Shown: positions 36,001-48,845 of the stretch, in pieces
Position numbering within the stretch: position 1 is the first letter of the stretch
Layout: each line of letters opens with the position of its first letter
Source: Sesamum alatum
Taxonomy: Eukaryota; Streptophyta; Magnoliopsida; Lamiales; Pedaliaceae
Assembly (NCBI GenBank): GCA_034509735.1
Contig: JACGWO010000012.1
Coordinates: 23,837,188 to 23,901,187, forward strand
Direction: 5' to 3'
DNA: 64,000 nucleotides
Position numbers and translations under genes: made by a program
The notes under the pieces: model-generated
The model's database searches: none
Told to the model about the DNA's origin: nothing
Seen by the model: only the letters and a program-made list of their open reading frames with translations

Positions 36001-39000
36001 ATGGCGCCTACTATTCCGATAGATTACACAGGGCATAGGGAATCCAGAAAGTTCTCAAAGACAGGGTCGGTGGACATGATGGGGACAACACGGAAAGTTT
36101 CCAAGGGTCACTCCACTGGGTTTGTGCCAGATTATCGTCATGCAGTGGAGACAGTGGCTGAATCAGAAGGTTTTGGGAGCTCTGGCCGGCTTGACACCGA
36201 GTTGACTGCTTCGCAGGATTCTTGTGTTCCTAGCAGCAAACGCATTGGCTTGAATGTGGATGGATATGATAGGTCTGTTGTGCCCATTAGGTTCTTATCA
36301 CTATCTAAGATGTCAACCTTGGAGAGGAGGGATTTAGAGGCGAGGTTGAGGAGTGAGCTTGAACAAGTCAGGAAACTTCAGAGGAAGATAGCTTCTTATA
36401 CTTTAGGGGCTGCAGATGTTTATAGGTTTCAAAATGGAGCAAAGAGACCTGCTACGGTTGAAAGCTTGGCAATGTCTGCTAATGATGTGCCTATGGCGCC
36501 AGGAAAGAAAAAATGTACGTCTGGAAGAAATGGGCCCCGCACTAAAGGCGGGCCTGTGGCAGCCAGGAGAAATGAGTCATTGAAGCAGGGTCCTCCACAG
36601 AGCACCAGTTTTGTTATGGTGATGAAACAGTGTGAGACACTGTTATCTAGGCTGATGGCGCATCAGCATGCTTGGATCTTTAACACGCCAGTGGATATCG
36701 TAAAACATAATATACCCGATTACTTCAATGTTATTAAACATCCAATGGATTTAGGGACAGTAAAAAGTAAGTTACTTTCAAATCAGTATTCAAGTCCAAT
36801 GGAGTTTGCTTCGGATGTAAGACTCACGTTCAAAAATGCAATGACTTATAACCCCCCTGGACATGATGTTCATTTTATGGCTGAGGTAATGAGTAAATAC
36901 TTTGAAGTGAGATGGAAACCAATTGACAGGAAAATGCCGCCCACAGGAGATGAATCCACTTCAAAGTCAAGTGTTGTTATAGAACCTGAGAGTGCGTTTG
37001 TGCCTCCCTCCAGGAAGCAGAAAACTGTTTCTATGGAGAACAAGGTGAAGCAAGAAAGAGATAAGCGGGCAATGACTGATGTTGAGAAACAAAAACTGGG
37101 TGTGGAGTTGGAATCATTATTAGCGGAATTGCCTGACAATATAGTCAATTTTATGAAAGAGAGCACTCTAAATAGTAGTCAAGTGAGCGACGATGAGATT
37201 GAAATTGACATCGACACTCTTAGCGACGATACATTATTCACCTTGCGGAAACTTTTGGATGATTATCTACGGGAGAAGCAGAAAAAACAAGCACAGCTAG
37301 AGCCCTGTGAAATTGAGGTACATTTATGCAAGTGTTTAGAGTGTCCGCACTAGTTTTATACTCCATATGTGAATAACTATTATACATGTATATATTTTGC
37401 AGATGCAAAAGGAATCATTTAGAAACCTCTCTGGCCAGCCTTGCAAAGGTAAATTTTCTTTTGTGCTGACTGCTGATGAACTTGCATCTAGTCTTTAGCT
37501 GTCATTGTGCCTTGTTTGAATTTGACTTATATTTTTTCCCTTCCTCCAAATAATAATCAGAGCATGAGCCAGCTGACGAGTATGTGGATATTGGTAGCGA
37601 TGATCCTCCACCTATGTCCAGTTCTTCTCCAATAAAGATTGATAAGGATACTGGCCGAAAAAACAGTAACTGCACTAGTTCAAGGAGCTCCAGTAGTGAG
37701 TCAGGATCCTCATCCACGGGTTTGTGCTATTATGAAACTCATACATTTTTTTCCCTTTAATATTTGTTTTTCCTGTTCTAAAGCATATGAACATTCCATC
37801 AGTGCCTACTGCATGTCATTGGGCGCATGATACAATTTCCTTCAGGACTGGCTATTGGTCTTGCTATGTTTGGGATAGATCTACATCATTTGCTTATAGT
37901 CAGATGAGAACTGCTTGTGCACTTGTCTTTGTTCAGTTTGCTGATTCACCATTCTATATTCTTTTCATCTGCCGCTGCTGGCCTTAAAACTTTTGAGTTC
38001 CTCTGCTGCCAACAGATACTCCTACATAGATTCCTTTTAAGATATATCTTGAGGACTTAATTTGACGTTGAATCCTCTAGATTCAGAAAGAGAATCATAC
38101 TACATAAGTTTTCTGGGCGAGAGAGCAGTATGAAATTGATTTCTGTTTTGTATGTGCCCCACCCATGAGAGATTATTGGTGTGGATTTTAGCGTATGAAA
38201 GTAAAAGAGTAATTTTTTTTGAGTTAATCTGTGCATTTCTGCATTTACAACTTTACATGCATATTGCTCTATATTGGTTTAACAGTAATATATAAACTTT
38301 CTAAATTTTCATCCTTGTGGATTGGTAGAAAGAAATTTGAAAACCTATTGAGTATTGAAGCTTCTGAAATCTAGTTTTTCATTTCCAAATTTTGTGCGGA
38401 TTAAGGGTGTATTACAATCTTAAGTTGCATACCTTATCACTTTCTATCTGAGTTCTGAGCTGAGAGTTTTTGCCTTGCATATTCTTTAACGTTTCTCATA
38501 TTTCTGTTGGTTTTCTCTGCAGACATTATTTCCGAATGTACATTTGTCTGCAGTACTATTATATTTTTGCCATCTTTCCTCTGCTAACATTATATTTGTT
38601 TTGTTTTGAAGTCTATGCATGTCCTGGGAAGAATCAAGTGTTAAACTTTACAACCTAGTGCATGTAAATTTGAATATATAGTCCATTCTTTACCAAGTCT
38701 TTTAGGCTATATTTGGATTGATGGATTTGGATTTGAGGAAGGATTTAGAGAAATGCTTTCAAATGTCTTCATACTAAAAGAATTTGAAATCTATCAATAT
38801 TCAAACAAAATATAGTTCAAATTATAATCGAAGGTTTCGATCTTTCGATATTTAAATTATCCAAACAGATCCAAAGGATCTGTTATTAGGGATTTGCAAT
38901 AATGTCATAATTTCAAATCCATCACTCTAAATGTAACCTTAGAGAATCGTGAGTTTTAAGAAATTTCAAATTGTTTTGGTTGAGAAATTAGAGAGAACAG

Positions 39001-42000
39001 AGAAGAGAGCTGAGTGCTATACTTCTATGGCTTGTTTGGTTGGTGGATGGGATTAGGCATGGCGGGATGGGATGGGATAGGATAGGATAGGAAATTGAAT
39101 GCTGACTAATCCCTTTGCCCATTATCTGTGGTTTGGTTTGCCATATTGTACTGTGTGATATCTCATGTGACAATACTGTCTTGTTTTTCAAGAGGTTTGA
39201 AGCATGATAACATGTAAAAAAAGGTAACCTTTCTGAAGTTATTTCTATATGAACCTTGCAGTATGTGAATAGTTACAAAAGGTAACAATCCGGGAGAATT
39301 ACACTTTTGGTGCCTCCATAATACCACTAAAACAGTTTTAGTCCTCCTTCATTCGTGAGTTACACTTTTGGTTCCAATTAGATACATTTTTGAACACTTT
39401 TGGTCCTACCGTCAACTCTCCGTTAAGATTTAACGGAAAACGCATGTACTGCGCATGTCAGGCTGATTTTGGGGGAAATTTGTTGCATTTTGGCGCCTAA
39501 ATTGGTTGGCCTTGACTATAAAGCCATTTTGGCACCAAATTCTCTAAAAAAAATTACAACCCAATCCCTATTTTCACTTTCATAATTTGACCAAAATTTT
39601 GTTGTTCAATAACTTCAAACTTAGATTTTTAGCCATGAGTAGAAGTTATTTAAATACTGATTTCTAGCCATGAGTAGAAGTTAATTTATTTAACAAAAAA
39701 CAGAAAAACCAACAAACAATATTAGAAATCAAAACTTGACAACCATCCCACAACCTCAAATTACTAGTACAGAAAATCAACAACATTACATTATCATCAT
39801 CCACAATAGTTTACAGAAAACGAAACTCACAAAAATCAACATTACACTATATTATCAAATCGGCCAAATCAGTATTTGAATAACTTCTACTCATGGCTAG
39901 AAATCTGATTTTGAAGTTATTGAACAACAAAATTTCGGTCAAATTATGAAAGTGAGAATAGGGACGGGGTTGTAATTTTTTTAGAGAGGATTTGGTGCCA
40001 AAATGCTTTATAGTCAAGGCCAACCAATTTAGGCGCCAAAATGCAACAAATTTTCCCCCAAAATCAGCCTCACATGCCCAGCAAGTGCGTTTTTCGTCAA
40101 CTCTTAACAGAGAGTTGACGGTAGGACCAAAAGTGTTCAAAAATGTATCTAATCGGGACCAAAAGTGTAACTCGCGAATGAAGGGGGACCAAAACTGTTT
40201 TAGTGGTATTATGGAGGGACCAAAAGTGTAATTCTCCCGTAACAATCCTCTCATTATTTATTGAACTGCAATATTACTATAAAAATCTTGTGAAGTATTT
40301 TTCTTTCTTTTTTTCTTTTTTTTTTTTGGGGGGGAGGGGTCCAAATTTATATAAGGCAAAAGGATATTCCAAATTTATTTAAATTTTAAACATTGCTGCT
40401 TTCAATAATTATATATACTCATACAAGTACGGATATATATGACATTGTTCAAAAGGGTGGCCATGTTTTAATAAATACAAACATGTATATATGTGACATT
40501 GTATATGCTTTTGAATCCGGCAAGAATTTGGTACCTGATGCATGTAATTTTTATATATGCTTTGACACGTAATTTGGTACCTGATGCATGTACTTGAAGA
40601 AGGTGTTTGTGGAGAAAAGGTATTGAATGGTGGTAGGTGGTGTCAGAAAGAGGGAGAGTAAAAGGGGGAGAGGGAGAGTGATCAGCTTTGAGAGGGAAAA
40701 CACACATGTTTTTGTCATCTAGTGGGCAATTAATGGGCATTTAGGTCCCAAAATATTTTCCCATAGAACCATTTCCACAAGACCGGGCCTTGTATTAGTA
40801 CCAGGCTTTAAACCCATGAACCAGACGTGTGATTATTCATGATAGGCAATCCTACCATGCATAACCCCATGAACCGAAAGTGCCCCTACAGTTTATAAAA
40901 TTAAAGAGAATTATGTTCCTTTGTACACCATCAGCCCACTTTTCTGTAATTTTCCACCACATGCATATAAGAAGAGTATCTTGGTCTTTTGGTTCACAAT
41001 CACTAGCATAAGTTATTTTACTACCAGACATGCTCTCGGTGTTTTAATCTGCTTCTCTATATAACTTCCAGAAGCTACCTACTTTTACTATCAGTCACTT
41101 TTGTCAAGATCAAGATCATTCAAATTCAGCACTTCTTAAAAGCACAAGCTCGTCCAAACACTCCCAGTGTACAGTTGACCATGTCTGCTAGAATTATCCT
41201 CGTCCTCTCTTTTCTCCTCATCTGCTGTCTTCTTTGTCCTCTCTTTCTGTTTCTCTTTCTCTCTCGTGAATGTGCAGAAGCACAACACTTTACCATCATA
41301 TGGCCCTTTAAGTCTGAACTTCAGCTTTAAAGAGGCAGATCCAATGGCTTGTGAATTTTCCTCTTGAGTTTTAAAGAAATCATCGTTGGATAGACAGATC
41401 TGCTGTTTAAAATATTCTCTGTCGCTTGGTGGTAGTTTCATCCGATTTTTGTTTTTCAAATGATAGTCTTGGAGGCTGCATCACCTTTTGTGAAGCTTTC
41501 ATGATTTTACAAAGAAATAAAATGAAATAATTTGGGAAGTGTCCCACTCGCTCTGTGCCCAAAGCTAAGGGCTACTATCCGTTTCCTACTTCCAGTTGAC
41601 TACAAGTGGCACTTTGCACTGACTGATTGAGAGGTTCTTGATTTTCCCATCACTTTTTTAAAAAAAATAATTAGTTCTTTTTTAACTGTTAATATAACCC
41701 TGCAAAATCTATTTCCATTGTTCTTTTTCCCTTTCTTGTTTTCTTGTTTGATTTATGTGATGGTTGGTTGAGAGTGAAACTCTGGCTTGCTAAAGGCAGG
41801 TATATGCATCATTTATAAGCACGGTCATCTGATTTTATTTGATCAAACAACCTACAGTGTCTATCTTTTTGTCTTTATTTGCTTCTATGCATTCTGAGAA
41901 ACAGGACAAAAGAGATCTGTTGCCACCATGTATGTATTGTGATCTACTTATGATTCAGTTTCTGTTTTACCCTGATGTTTGGTTTTCTATTTGCTCTGAT

Positions 42001-43427
42001 ACAGATTCAGAAAGTTCTTCTGCCAGTGAAGTGGACGGTGTAAAAAACTCAGTTCCTGCAAGTGTTGTGAATGTATGCTTTTAGTTTGGCCATTTCCCCC
42101 TTCTTTCCTCTATCTACCTTATGTTTTTCCTCTCTCTTTTTGGTTCATTTTTCTAGTCATGCCATAGAGATTCAGTATCCGTTGAAATCCTTATTATATG
42201 TGATTCTTAAACTTATTTTGCCTTTCTGCCGTCCCAGAAAACTGTAGATACTAGAGTAGAACGGAAAGGCAGTAGCCTCGGCGATCCAAATGTTGGAGGT
42301 GAGACTCTTGTGAGTTTAACAAGATAATATTTTTACTGTATGTTCTTTTCCTTCTGAGGTTATAATATGGTTTGAGTTAATTGCAGAATCTTTGCTTGGG
42401 AATGCTCAGGATAGTTCAGTGGCAAACTCTTACTCTATTGAGCCGCCCAACTGTCGCCAAGAGGGTAAGCAGTGATAACTATTGAAGAAAATGCGTGCTA
42501 TTAAATGTGCAGCATAGTCTCACCATCATGCTGTAACATCTTAGGGGAGAGTGCTCCACCAGAAAGGCAAGTCTCCCCTGAAAAGCAATACCGTGCAGCT
42601 TTATTGAGAAGCCGATTTGCTGATATCATAATTAAAGCTCAAGAGAATACCATTGAAAAAGTATGCGACTTTGATTTACAAGTGAAATTATGCATCCAAC
42701 CTCTAATATGAAGTAGCATTGATTGTGGCATCTTACAATTCTCAGGGAGGAAAACCAGATGCTGAGAAATTGAAGCTCGAGAAAGAGGAGCTTGAAAGGC
42801 GAAGAAGAGAAGGTTTGAGTTAAATGAAACTATTTCATGTTTGGCTAATTCTGTTAACTTGTGTTTACGAAGCTAGTGCTTTGATTCCGTCACTTTCCCC
42901 TGCAATAATGATATGAACTTAATGTATTATCAGAAAAAGCTCGATTACAAGCCGAGGCCAAAGCTGCAGAAGAGGCCAGAAAAAGGGCTGAAGTTGAAGC
43001 TGCAGCAGAAGCCAGAAGGAAAAGGGAACTTGAAAGGGAAGCCGCTCGCCAAGCTCTGCAGCAGGTAAAGTCACTGATTATCTTGGAATGGGGTAAACAT
43101 AGTATGGTCACACTTATCCCACTCTTTGCTCAAGCATTACACTATCGACAGATGGAGAAGACAGTTGATATCAACGAGAATAGTCAGTTTATGGAAGATC
43201 TGGAGATGTTCAGGTCTGCTCCAGACGAGCACTTACACAGCTTCATAGAGGAGGCAAGCCCTGAAAACTCTCTGAACGGTCTTGGTAGTTTCAAGTTTCG
43301 GGCGAATAGTAATCCATTGGAGCAACTTGGGTTGTACATGAAGAACGACGAAGAGGAGGAGGAAGAGGTTGAACCTCAAAGCGTTCTTGATACTTCAAAT
43401 GATCCTGAAGAAGGAGAGATCGATTGA
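36001..43427 (+). CDS. GTE8: Bromodomain/NET transcription factor (GTE8/GTE10-like), 10 coding exons
   Basis: A chromatin reader of the plant GTE (BET-like) family, expected to bind acetylated histone tails in the nucleus. Coding exons joined by GT-AG borders: 36001-37317, 37403-37448, 37561-37719, 42005-42072, 42238-42298, 42387-42464, 42545-42660, 42746-42812, 42934-43064, 43152-43427. They sum to 2319 bases, in frame, 772 residues. The bromodomain spans about residues 204-302, with [16 protein letters not shown] and the acetyl-lysine Asn in YNPPGHDV (N284). The NET domain is about 355-430 ([19 protein letters not shown]). A Ser-rich acidic stretch follows, then an Ala/Glu/Arg coiled coil in exons 8-9 and the acidic C-terminus EEGEID. 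This tail is typical of the GTE8-GTE12 subgroup; GTE10 is an equally possible name. Intron 3 is 4.3 kb because of transposon insertions. Confidence 0.92.
38705..38938. mobile_element. PIF/Harbinger-type MITE in GTE intron 3, TSD TTA
   Basis: Left end GGCTATATTTGGATTGATGG and right end whose complement reads GGTTACATTTAGAGTGATGG are flanked by TTA at 38702-38704 and 38939-38941. It is 234 bp and non-coding. It lies well away from the splice borders of the intron. Confidence 0.8.
39292..40238. mobile_element. Long-hairpin foldback element in GTE intron 3, 10-bp TSD
   Basis: Two arms of about 370 bp (39292-39669 and 39868-40238) are inverted copies with few differences, around a ~200-bp spacer. 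The ends are GGGAGAATTACACTTTTGG and its inverse. Perfect 10-bp flanks GTAACAATCC lie at 39282-39291 and 40239-40248, pointing to Mutator-type insertion. The open frames across it (39847-40254 minus, 39992-40231 plus) are by-products. It is transcribed as part of the GTE pre-mRNA. Confidence 0.85.
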
Positions 43428-44807
43428 TCAATTACTTCCAATATCTAGGAAAAATTGTGAAGGAAATCTGAAGTTATCCCAATGTCTCCCAGAGATCTTT
43501 CCAGATTCAAGTCCGTCTTTCGTGTTCTTGGGAATCATTGGCGTCTTGCTAAGCTGGCTTTAAAGCTGATAGACCATTGAAGGGTATGCAGCCTCTACAG
43601 GAGTTGATGCGTACTTTCAGATGATTTTGGTTTCAGACTCAGGTGCGAAGCGTAACGTCTCTCTTGCCATCAATTTTTTTCCGGATCTTTTTTCTTGACG
43701 GTGAGCCGAGTACAAATTGGTTTGATGTGACTGAGTACCTTCAAACCTAGTCCTATTCTTCAATTTCCTTATCCATATTACTTTCTTCTTTTGTGTGGAT
43801 ACATTTTTCCTTTATATGTGTAGAGATGGAAATAGAAATTAGATGGGAGTGAATGGTGTAGCGAAATGCGGGTAGTAGAGGATTAGGAAGCAGTTTTGTT
43901 GCATGTCGTGTATCAATTGAAGTAGCGCATGCGCACATAGTGAGAGTTGTAATGGAAATTCTATATTTCAATCTTCTATTCCAAGTTCCCCTCAACTGTG
44001 TCACAATGTTTCAAGTATGTTATAGATGAATTTAGTGAATATCGAAAACCATGTTCTTTTTAGAAACCATTCTTGGGAGAAAATCTTAGACTGTACGTTA
44101 TTTCATGATGTCAATTTCTGCAAATGTCTCTGCATTCTTTAAAGCCCCTCCAACTTTTGATTCGTTTCAAGCCAATTAAAGTTGATAAGATTCTCTTTCA
44201 AATCTGCTTAGGACAATATCCTGCAAACCAGTTAACTGTTTAGGAAAACTATGTTTCACTTGTTGGGAGGTAAGATGAGAAGTTTGGGTGGAGAATTCTG
44301 TTATAGCATTGAATTGTGTTGTGGAATCTGCTGGGAAGTGAAAGTAGAGCAGCAAGGACCAAATTAAGAAGATGGGATCACTCAGATTGAGTGAATTTGA
44401 GATTGTGATAGAGCAACATCTGCAATCCCTTTATTCTCTCAACACTGACTTTTCACTATCCAGTTCAAGAATAGTGAGGCAACGATAATGAGTGCTATAC
44501 CATATGCTAAAACAAAAACAGTGTTAGGAAATTGCAACAATGAATTGCAAAATTGCGAACAAGAGATAGGAGTATTCAAAGATGAAATTGTTGTTGGTTA
44601 CCCAGACAGGTTCAGAAAGAAGCAACAACTGCTCAAATAGAACAAAAGATTAATCAACATCTTATGGGAACAAACATAACATAATTAGACAATTTTCCAA
44701 CCAAGAATTTCATTGCATCCTCAAACCTAGAGGGGTGAATCACGAATGCTTTGTTTCTGCAGAAAATGGCTTGGTGTTCATTCCAAAGCTGTAAAAGAAA
44801 AAGAATT
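43428..44807. other. GTE 3' region and 3' flank of the NLR pseudogene
   Basis: The 3' UTR of the GTE gene follows its TGA. From about 44280 the sequence resembles the region downstream of the intact NLR (48310-48660): shared tracts include GTGATAGAG, AGTAGAGCAGCA / CTAGAGCAGCA and GAAATTGCAACA. The NLR duplication unit thus included several hundred bases of 3' flank. Confidence 0.5.
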
Positions 44808-47425
44808 GATACGAACTTGAAGGAGATCATTTCCCAGGCTTCGTTGTTCTTCTTGTATTACTACTGCCGAATCAATAGCGTACTCTTTTATCCCCTCTAC
44901 CTCAATCAACTGAAGAGTTGGTACGTCTCCAATCTCACTAGGAATTTCCTCTAGTTCCCACCACCATCTAATACTCAGGGTTCAAGGCATGGGAAATTAC
45001 TACTTTCAGCTTGCCAACATTTGAGATTCAACTCCTCCAATAGCAGGAATTTCAGCCTTGGGAATTCCCCTTCATTGCACTCCCACTCTTCCCCTATAAA
45101 GGCACTGGCTCTTAATTTGACTATTTCAAGATTAGGCAATAAACGAATGACCGCCATATCTTGCCAAGGAAGTGCACATTTGCTTAGAGTTAACTTCTTA
45201 AGTCTGGGAGGCAAAGTAGAGCTTGCAGGGAACGGATCTGCTTCCAACACGTTAGCATGCGTGAACATGATATTCAAATTTTCAACTTGGCACAGATGGA
45301 CAAGATTGTCGAGGCAATACTTTTCCCACTTCCCTTGGGCCACACCGTCATAGCTAACCTTCAACTTTTTTAAGTTTGGAATCAGTTCAATGGCCTAGCT
45401 TGTGAATCTGAAATTTTTTAAACCTGAAAGTGTTTGCAGATTTTCTAGAACTTGCAAATGGAGCAAGGGATTGGGTAAAGTGCTAGTTGCATGAAAGATA
45501 AGATGCCTTAAGTGTGACATTTCCCAAATCTGAAACGGTGAAAGTAATGCACTAGAATATAGCACATATAAATAAGGTTGTGAATTGATTATTAAGGTTT
45601 GAAGATTCTGGAATTTTGATATTGATCGAGGGAGAATGGAAGGCTCAAATATGAGATAGGTAAAAGTGAGAAATCTCAAATGGAGCAGTTGTGTTATTTC
45701 AGGTGGGAAAGAAGTTAAGGGTACTCGAAATATATCCAGTAGTCTATAGCCTCATAGAAAGGATGACGATGCAATGTAATGACGAAAATACAACATAGAA
45801 CAGATAAACGAGGCAAAGCCATATGTATCCACAAATTCACGAGACATAACAGAATTAATACTCACACGACGGTGTTTTTTCATGCTCCTCACAGAAGTGT
45901 TGATGACATGAAGAAATTCCTCTTCTTGAGCTTTCCGTATGCACAAGTCCCTCAAGAGATCATGTAACCCGCAGAATCGAATTTTGCAATTGCATCTCTT
46001 TCTAATGTTCAAAACAAGATTTCTTTTGACAAGATCTTCCAAATGCTCATCTGCTAATTCTTCTAAGCTTTTAGGCCCCTTCGGTTTCAAATATCCCTCA
46101 GCAACCCACAACTTGGTGAGCTTGGAGACTGTAATCCTCTGGAAAACTTCCCATGTAGAGAAAACATGCTTTAAGATGACACGGTAGACGATTATAGCTC
46201 AAAGTCAATATCTTTGAGAAGTGTTCATCATTTGTGGCCACAACTACGCTTATATTTTCTGCAATCTTCTCCCATTGATATTGGGTTCCGTCCACCTTTG
46301 AAAGAATTCCGGCAACCACAACAATTGCAAGAGGGAGTCTGCCTCATCTTTTGGCAATGGTTCTTCCGATTCTCTCTAATTTAGGTGGGCAATTTTGTTG
46401 ATCAAACACCTTGTCTCGAAGTAGATTCCAGCTCCACTCCTCATCTAAGAAGCACATCTGATGAAGTGGGCCAGAAGACACATGCACAGCGACATCCGAA
46501 AGCCTGGTCGTTATCAGTACCCGACTTCCATTGATGTCATCTGGAAAGAATCTCCTCAAGTCATCCCAAGTTTTTGTACTCCACATATCATCCATTACAA
46601 TGAGGTAAGTCCTACCCTTCAATTTTTTGTATACATACTCTGCTAGTTCTTCATCCATCTTTCTACTTAAATCCTCAATTTTCTCCATCAAAAAATTGAG
46701 GAGGGCAAGAAGAACTTTCCGCAGACGATAATCTTGAGATACAGTATTCCATGTACGCCTATGAAAATGATATGCAACAAGTGAATCATCAAAAATATTT
46801 CTAGCCAAAGTAGTCTTACCAATGCCGCCCATTCCTACAATTGAAATAATTTGGAGTTTAGATGATTCTCCACACAGCCGAGCTTTTAACTCCAAGAGGT
46901 CCTCATCAAATCCCACCATCTTGTTCCCATCAATTGGTGCGCTTCCTGAGGAAGCAGGAGCTGAAGTGTTGCTGCATTGCAGATCTTCAACTTTGCAGCT
47001 CTTTTGGATGCTCATCACTTGTTCAACAGCGGAATCAATTTATTCCATTACCTTCTGCAAGTCGTCCTCTTCCTCCTCACGAGGTTTTGTGAAGAAGCTG
47101 CCTTTTGGATAGCAGAAATCAATTGCTTAAGACCCTTCTTAACTCCACAGCAGTCATCTGCTAAGCTAATCTGATCTGAAACATGGGATTCAATGATATC
47201 TTCTGCTCGATAAGCCAGGTCCCTGATTCGTTCTTCCAATCCTTCAACTGTTTCTCCACCAATCTGCGTATAATCCTCCAGAAAAGCTTGCAAGAAGCTT
47301 AACTTTTCTTGGAGAGACTCCAACCGTTGCTCCTCACTTCGAGGAGTATAACAATATTGATGATGATGATGATTCAATATCTGGTCTAGTGTCTGAGTTA
47401 GAGAAACAAGAGCAGAATAAGCCAT
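44808..47425 (-). pseudogene. R1-type CC-NBS-LRR pseudogene
   Basis: A full-length relative of the gene at 48846-51503 that is broken many times. It starts MAYSALVSLTQTLDQIL at 47425. The coiled coil has AYRAEDIIES. A frame change after AIQKAASS (near 47090) is followed by an in-frame TAA where the intact gene has Gln (near 47040). The NB-ARC part is well kept: GMGGIGKTT, LIVMDDMW, GSRVLITTR. A TGA then replaces the Cys of the CGGLPLAI segment (46344-46346), 8 bases are missing before the SKLTKLWVAEG segment (near 46125), a TGA sits in the first LRRs (near 45750), and a TAG follows FRFTS (near 45395). The last LRR before the C-terminus is altered around 44985. Homology ends at 44808. The 5' block at 47560-47589 is conserved. 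Confidence 0.9.
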
Positions 47426-47559
47426 ATGATCTGATCTCCTCCACAAACACAAACAAACAACTTTGACAATTTCAGAGTTACAATACTTGCAGCTGTTTAC
47501 TTTGAGCACAAAAGAAACTTCCCTTCTGGAAATGACTAATTATTTATGCAAATAAGTTG

Positions 47560-47589
47560 TTTAAGCATTTGCAATGCAACTTGTAATAT
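47560..47589 (-). promoter_or_regulatory. Conserved NLR promoter block (copy 1)
   Basis: On the minus strand CAAGTTGCATTGCAAATGCT and TTAAA, about 135 bp before the start codon of the NLR pseudogene. It corresponds to the blocks at 51621-51653 and 61310-61340, with more substitutions than those two have between them. It could hold a TATA-like TTAAA element; function not shown. Confidence 0.5.
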
Positions 47590-48845
47590 ATTAATAGGTC
47601 AACTGTTCGCATCCCCAGGAGTATTATATGGTTTTTGAAATAATTTTGACCTTTTCCGGGAAGGCGAAAACAAAAGCAAAGTTGTCTTTTGGAAATAAAT
47701 TTAAATGATAGCTGAACATTCGTGTTTTTATAATTAGCAAATGATATAGATAATATATACGCCAGAACATGAAAAGCAATTGCAAATTGTGCTATGGAAG
47801 AACACAAAGTATACATAATGTTAAATGCTTCTTTTTCAAAATGTTAAGGTGCCTATTTGACCTTCTTTTGTTTAGAAGTGTTTTGTGCCTATTTGTCTCA
47901 AAGGGATCATTTGGATTTAGTCCCTTTTACCTATCTTTGTTTATCTTACACTAATACACCATATAAAACCGAACATATTAAAAATTGTAAAACATACACA
48001 TCTTTCTACCTCTCTCTTTATCTTTCAGAAACAAAGAAAAACAACTTAAAAATAGAACCAAACAAAACCTTATAGGTTTCTTGATCCAAATAATAGCACC
48101 TGTGTCTGTTTCTTACAATGACCAGACTCTTTAAACTCAGATGTATAAAACAGTGCAAGTTGGTTTCTGCAGTCCATTGTAAAGGATTATATTGCTTCCT
48201 ATGCTGCATTCTGCTTCAGACTTTTCAAGCAATGAACTGCTTCACTTTCCTTATAAATAATTGTTCAAAAGCAAACATTTCCAAGGTGATATCTTAAAAC
48301 TGACCTGTTTTCACAAGACACATGGGATATTGATCACTTGACTGCAGAATCTGCTGCTGTCAAATGAAACTAGAGCAGCACAACCAAATCAAATGCGTCT
48401 TCATCGGACACATACTGAATTTTACCAAAGGAGTGAACTAAAGAATATCTGATCACGGTGGTAAGAGCTTAGCTACAGATATAGAGGAACACTGATTGAA
48501 CTTGAGGTGTGATAGAGAAAGATCTGGAGTCCCTTAATTATCAACAGAAGTTTTTCTGTTTTCCAATTGAAGAACAGTGATAAAATGGAAACGGGTATAG
48601 AAAACTATGCTCTAAAACTACTGCTAGAAAATTGCAACAGAGAATTGGAGCGAACATATGCAAAGGAACAAGAAGAACAACATTTTACAATGTTAGGAGA
48701 TATTTAACTGCTCTAGGTTATTTAGACTCACCAAGAAAGGTGGACTGTTCACATGGAGCTAAAGCATTGATTGACGGAGTAGCAAGCATAGAATACACAG
48801 CAGACACACAAGCAGAATCCGCAGGAAAGGCGTGATGTTCTCCTC
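47590..48845. other. Spacer between NLR pseudogene and intact NLR
   Basis: No gene is supported. From about 48310 it is the 3' flank of the intact NLR, with homology to 44280-44760. Confidence 0.5.

Noticed and set aside
37318..37353. Extension of the GTE first exon to a stop at 37353
   Set aside because: A donor at 37318 and the downstream exon fit the family and keep frame through ten exons; the extension would be intron retention and would lose the C-terminal tail.
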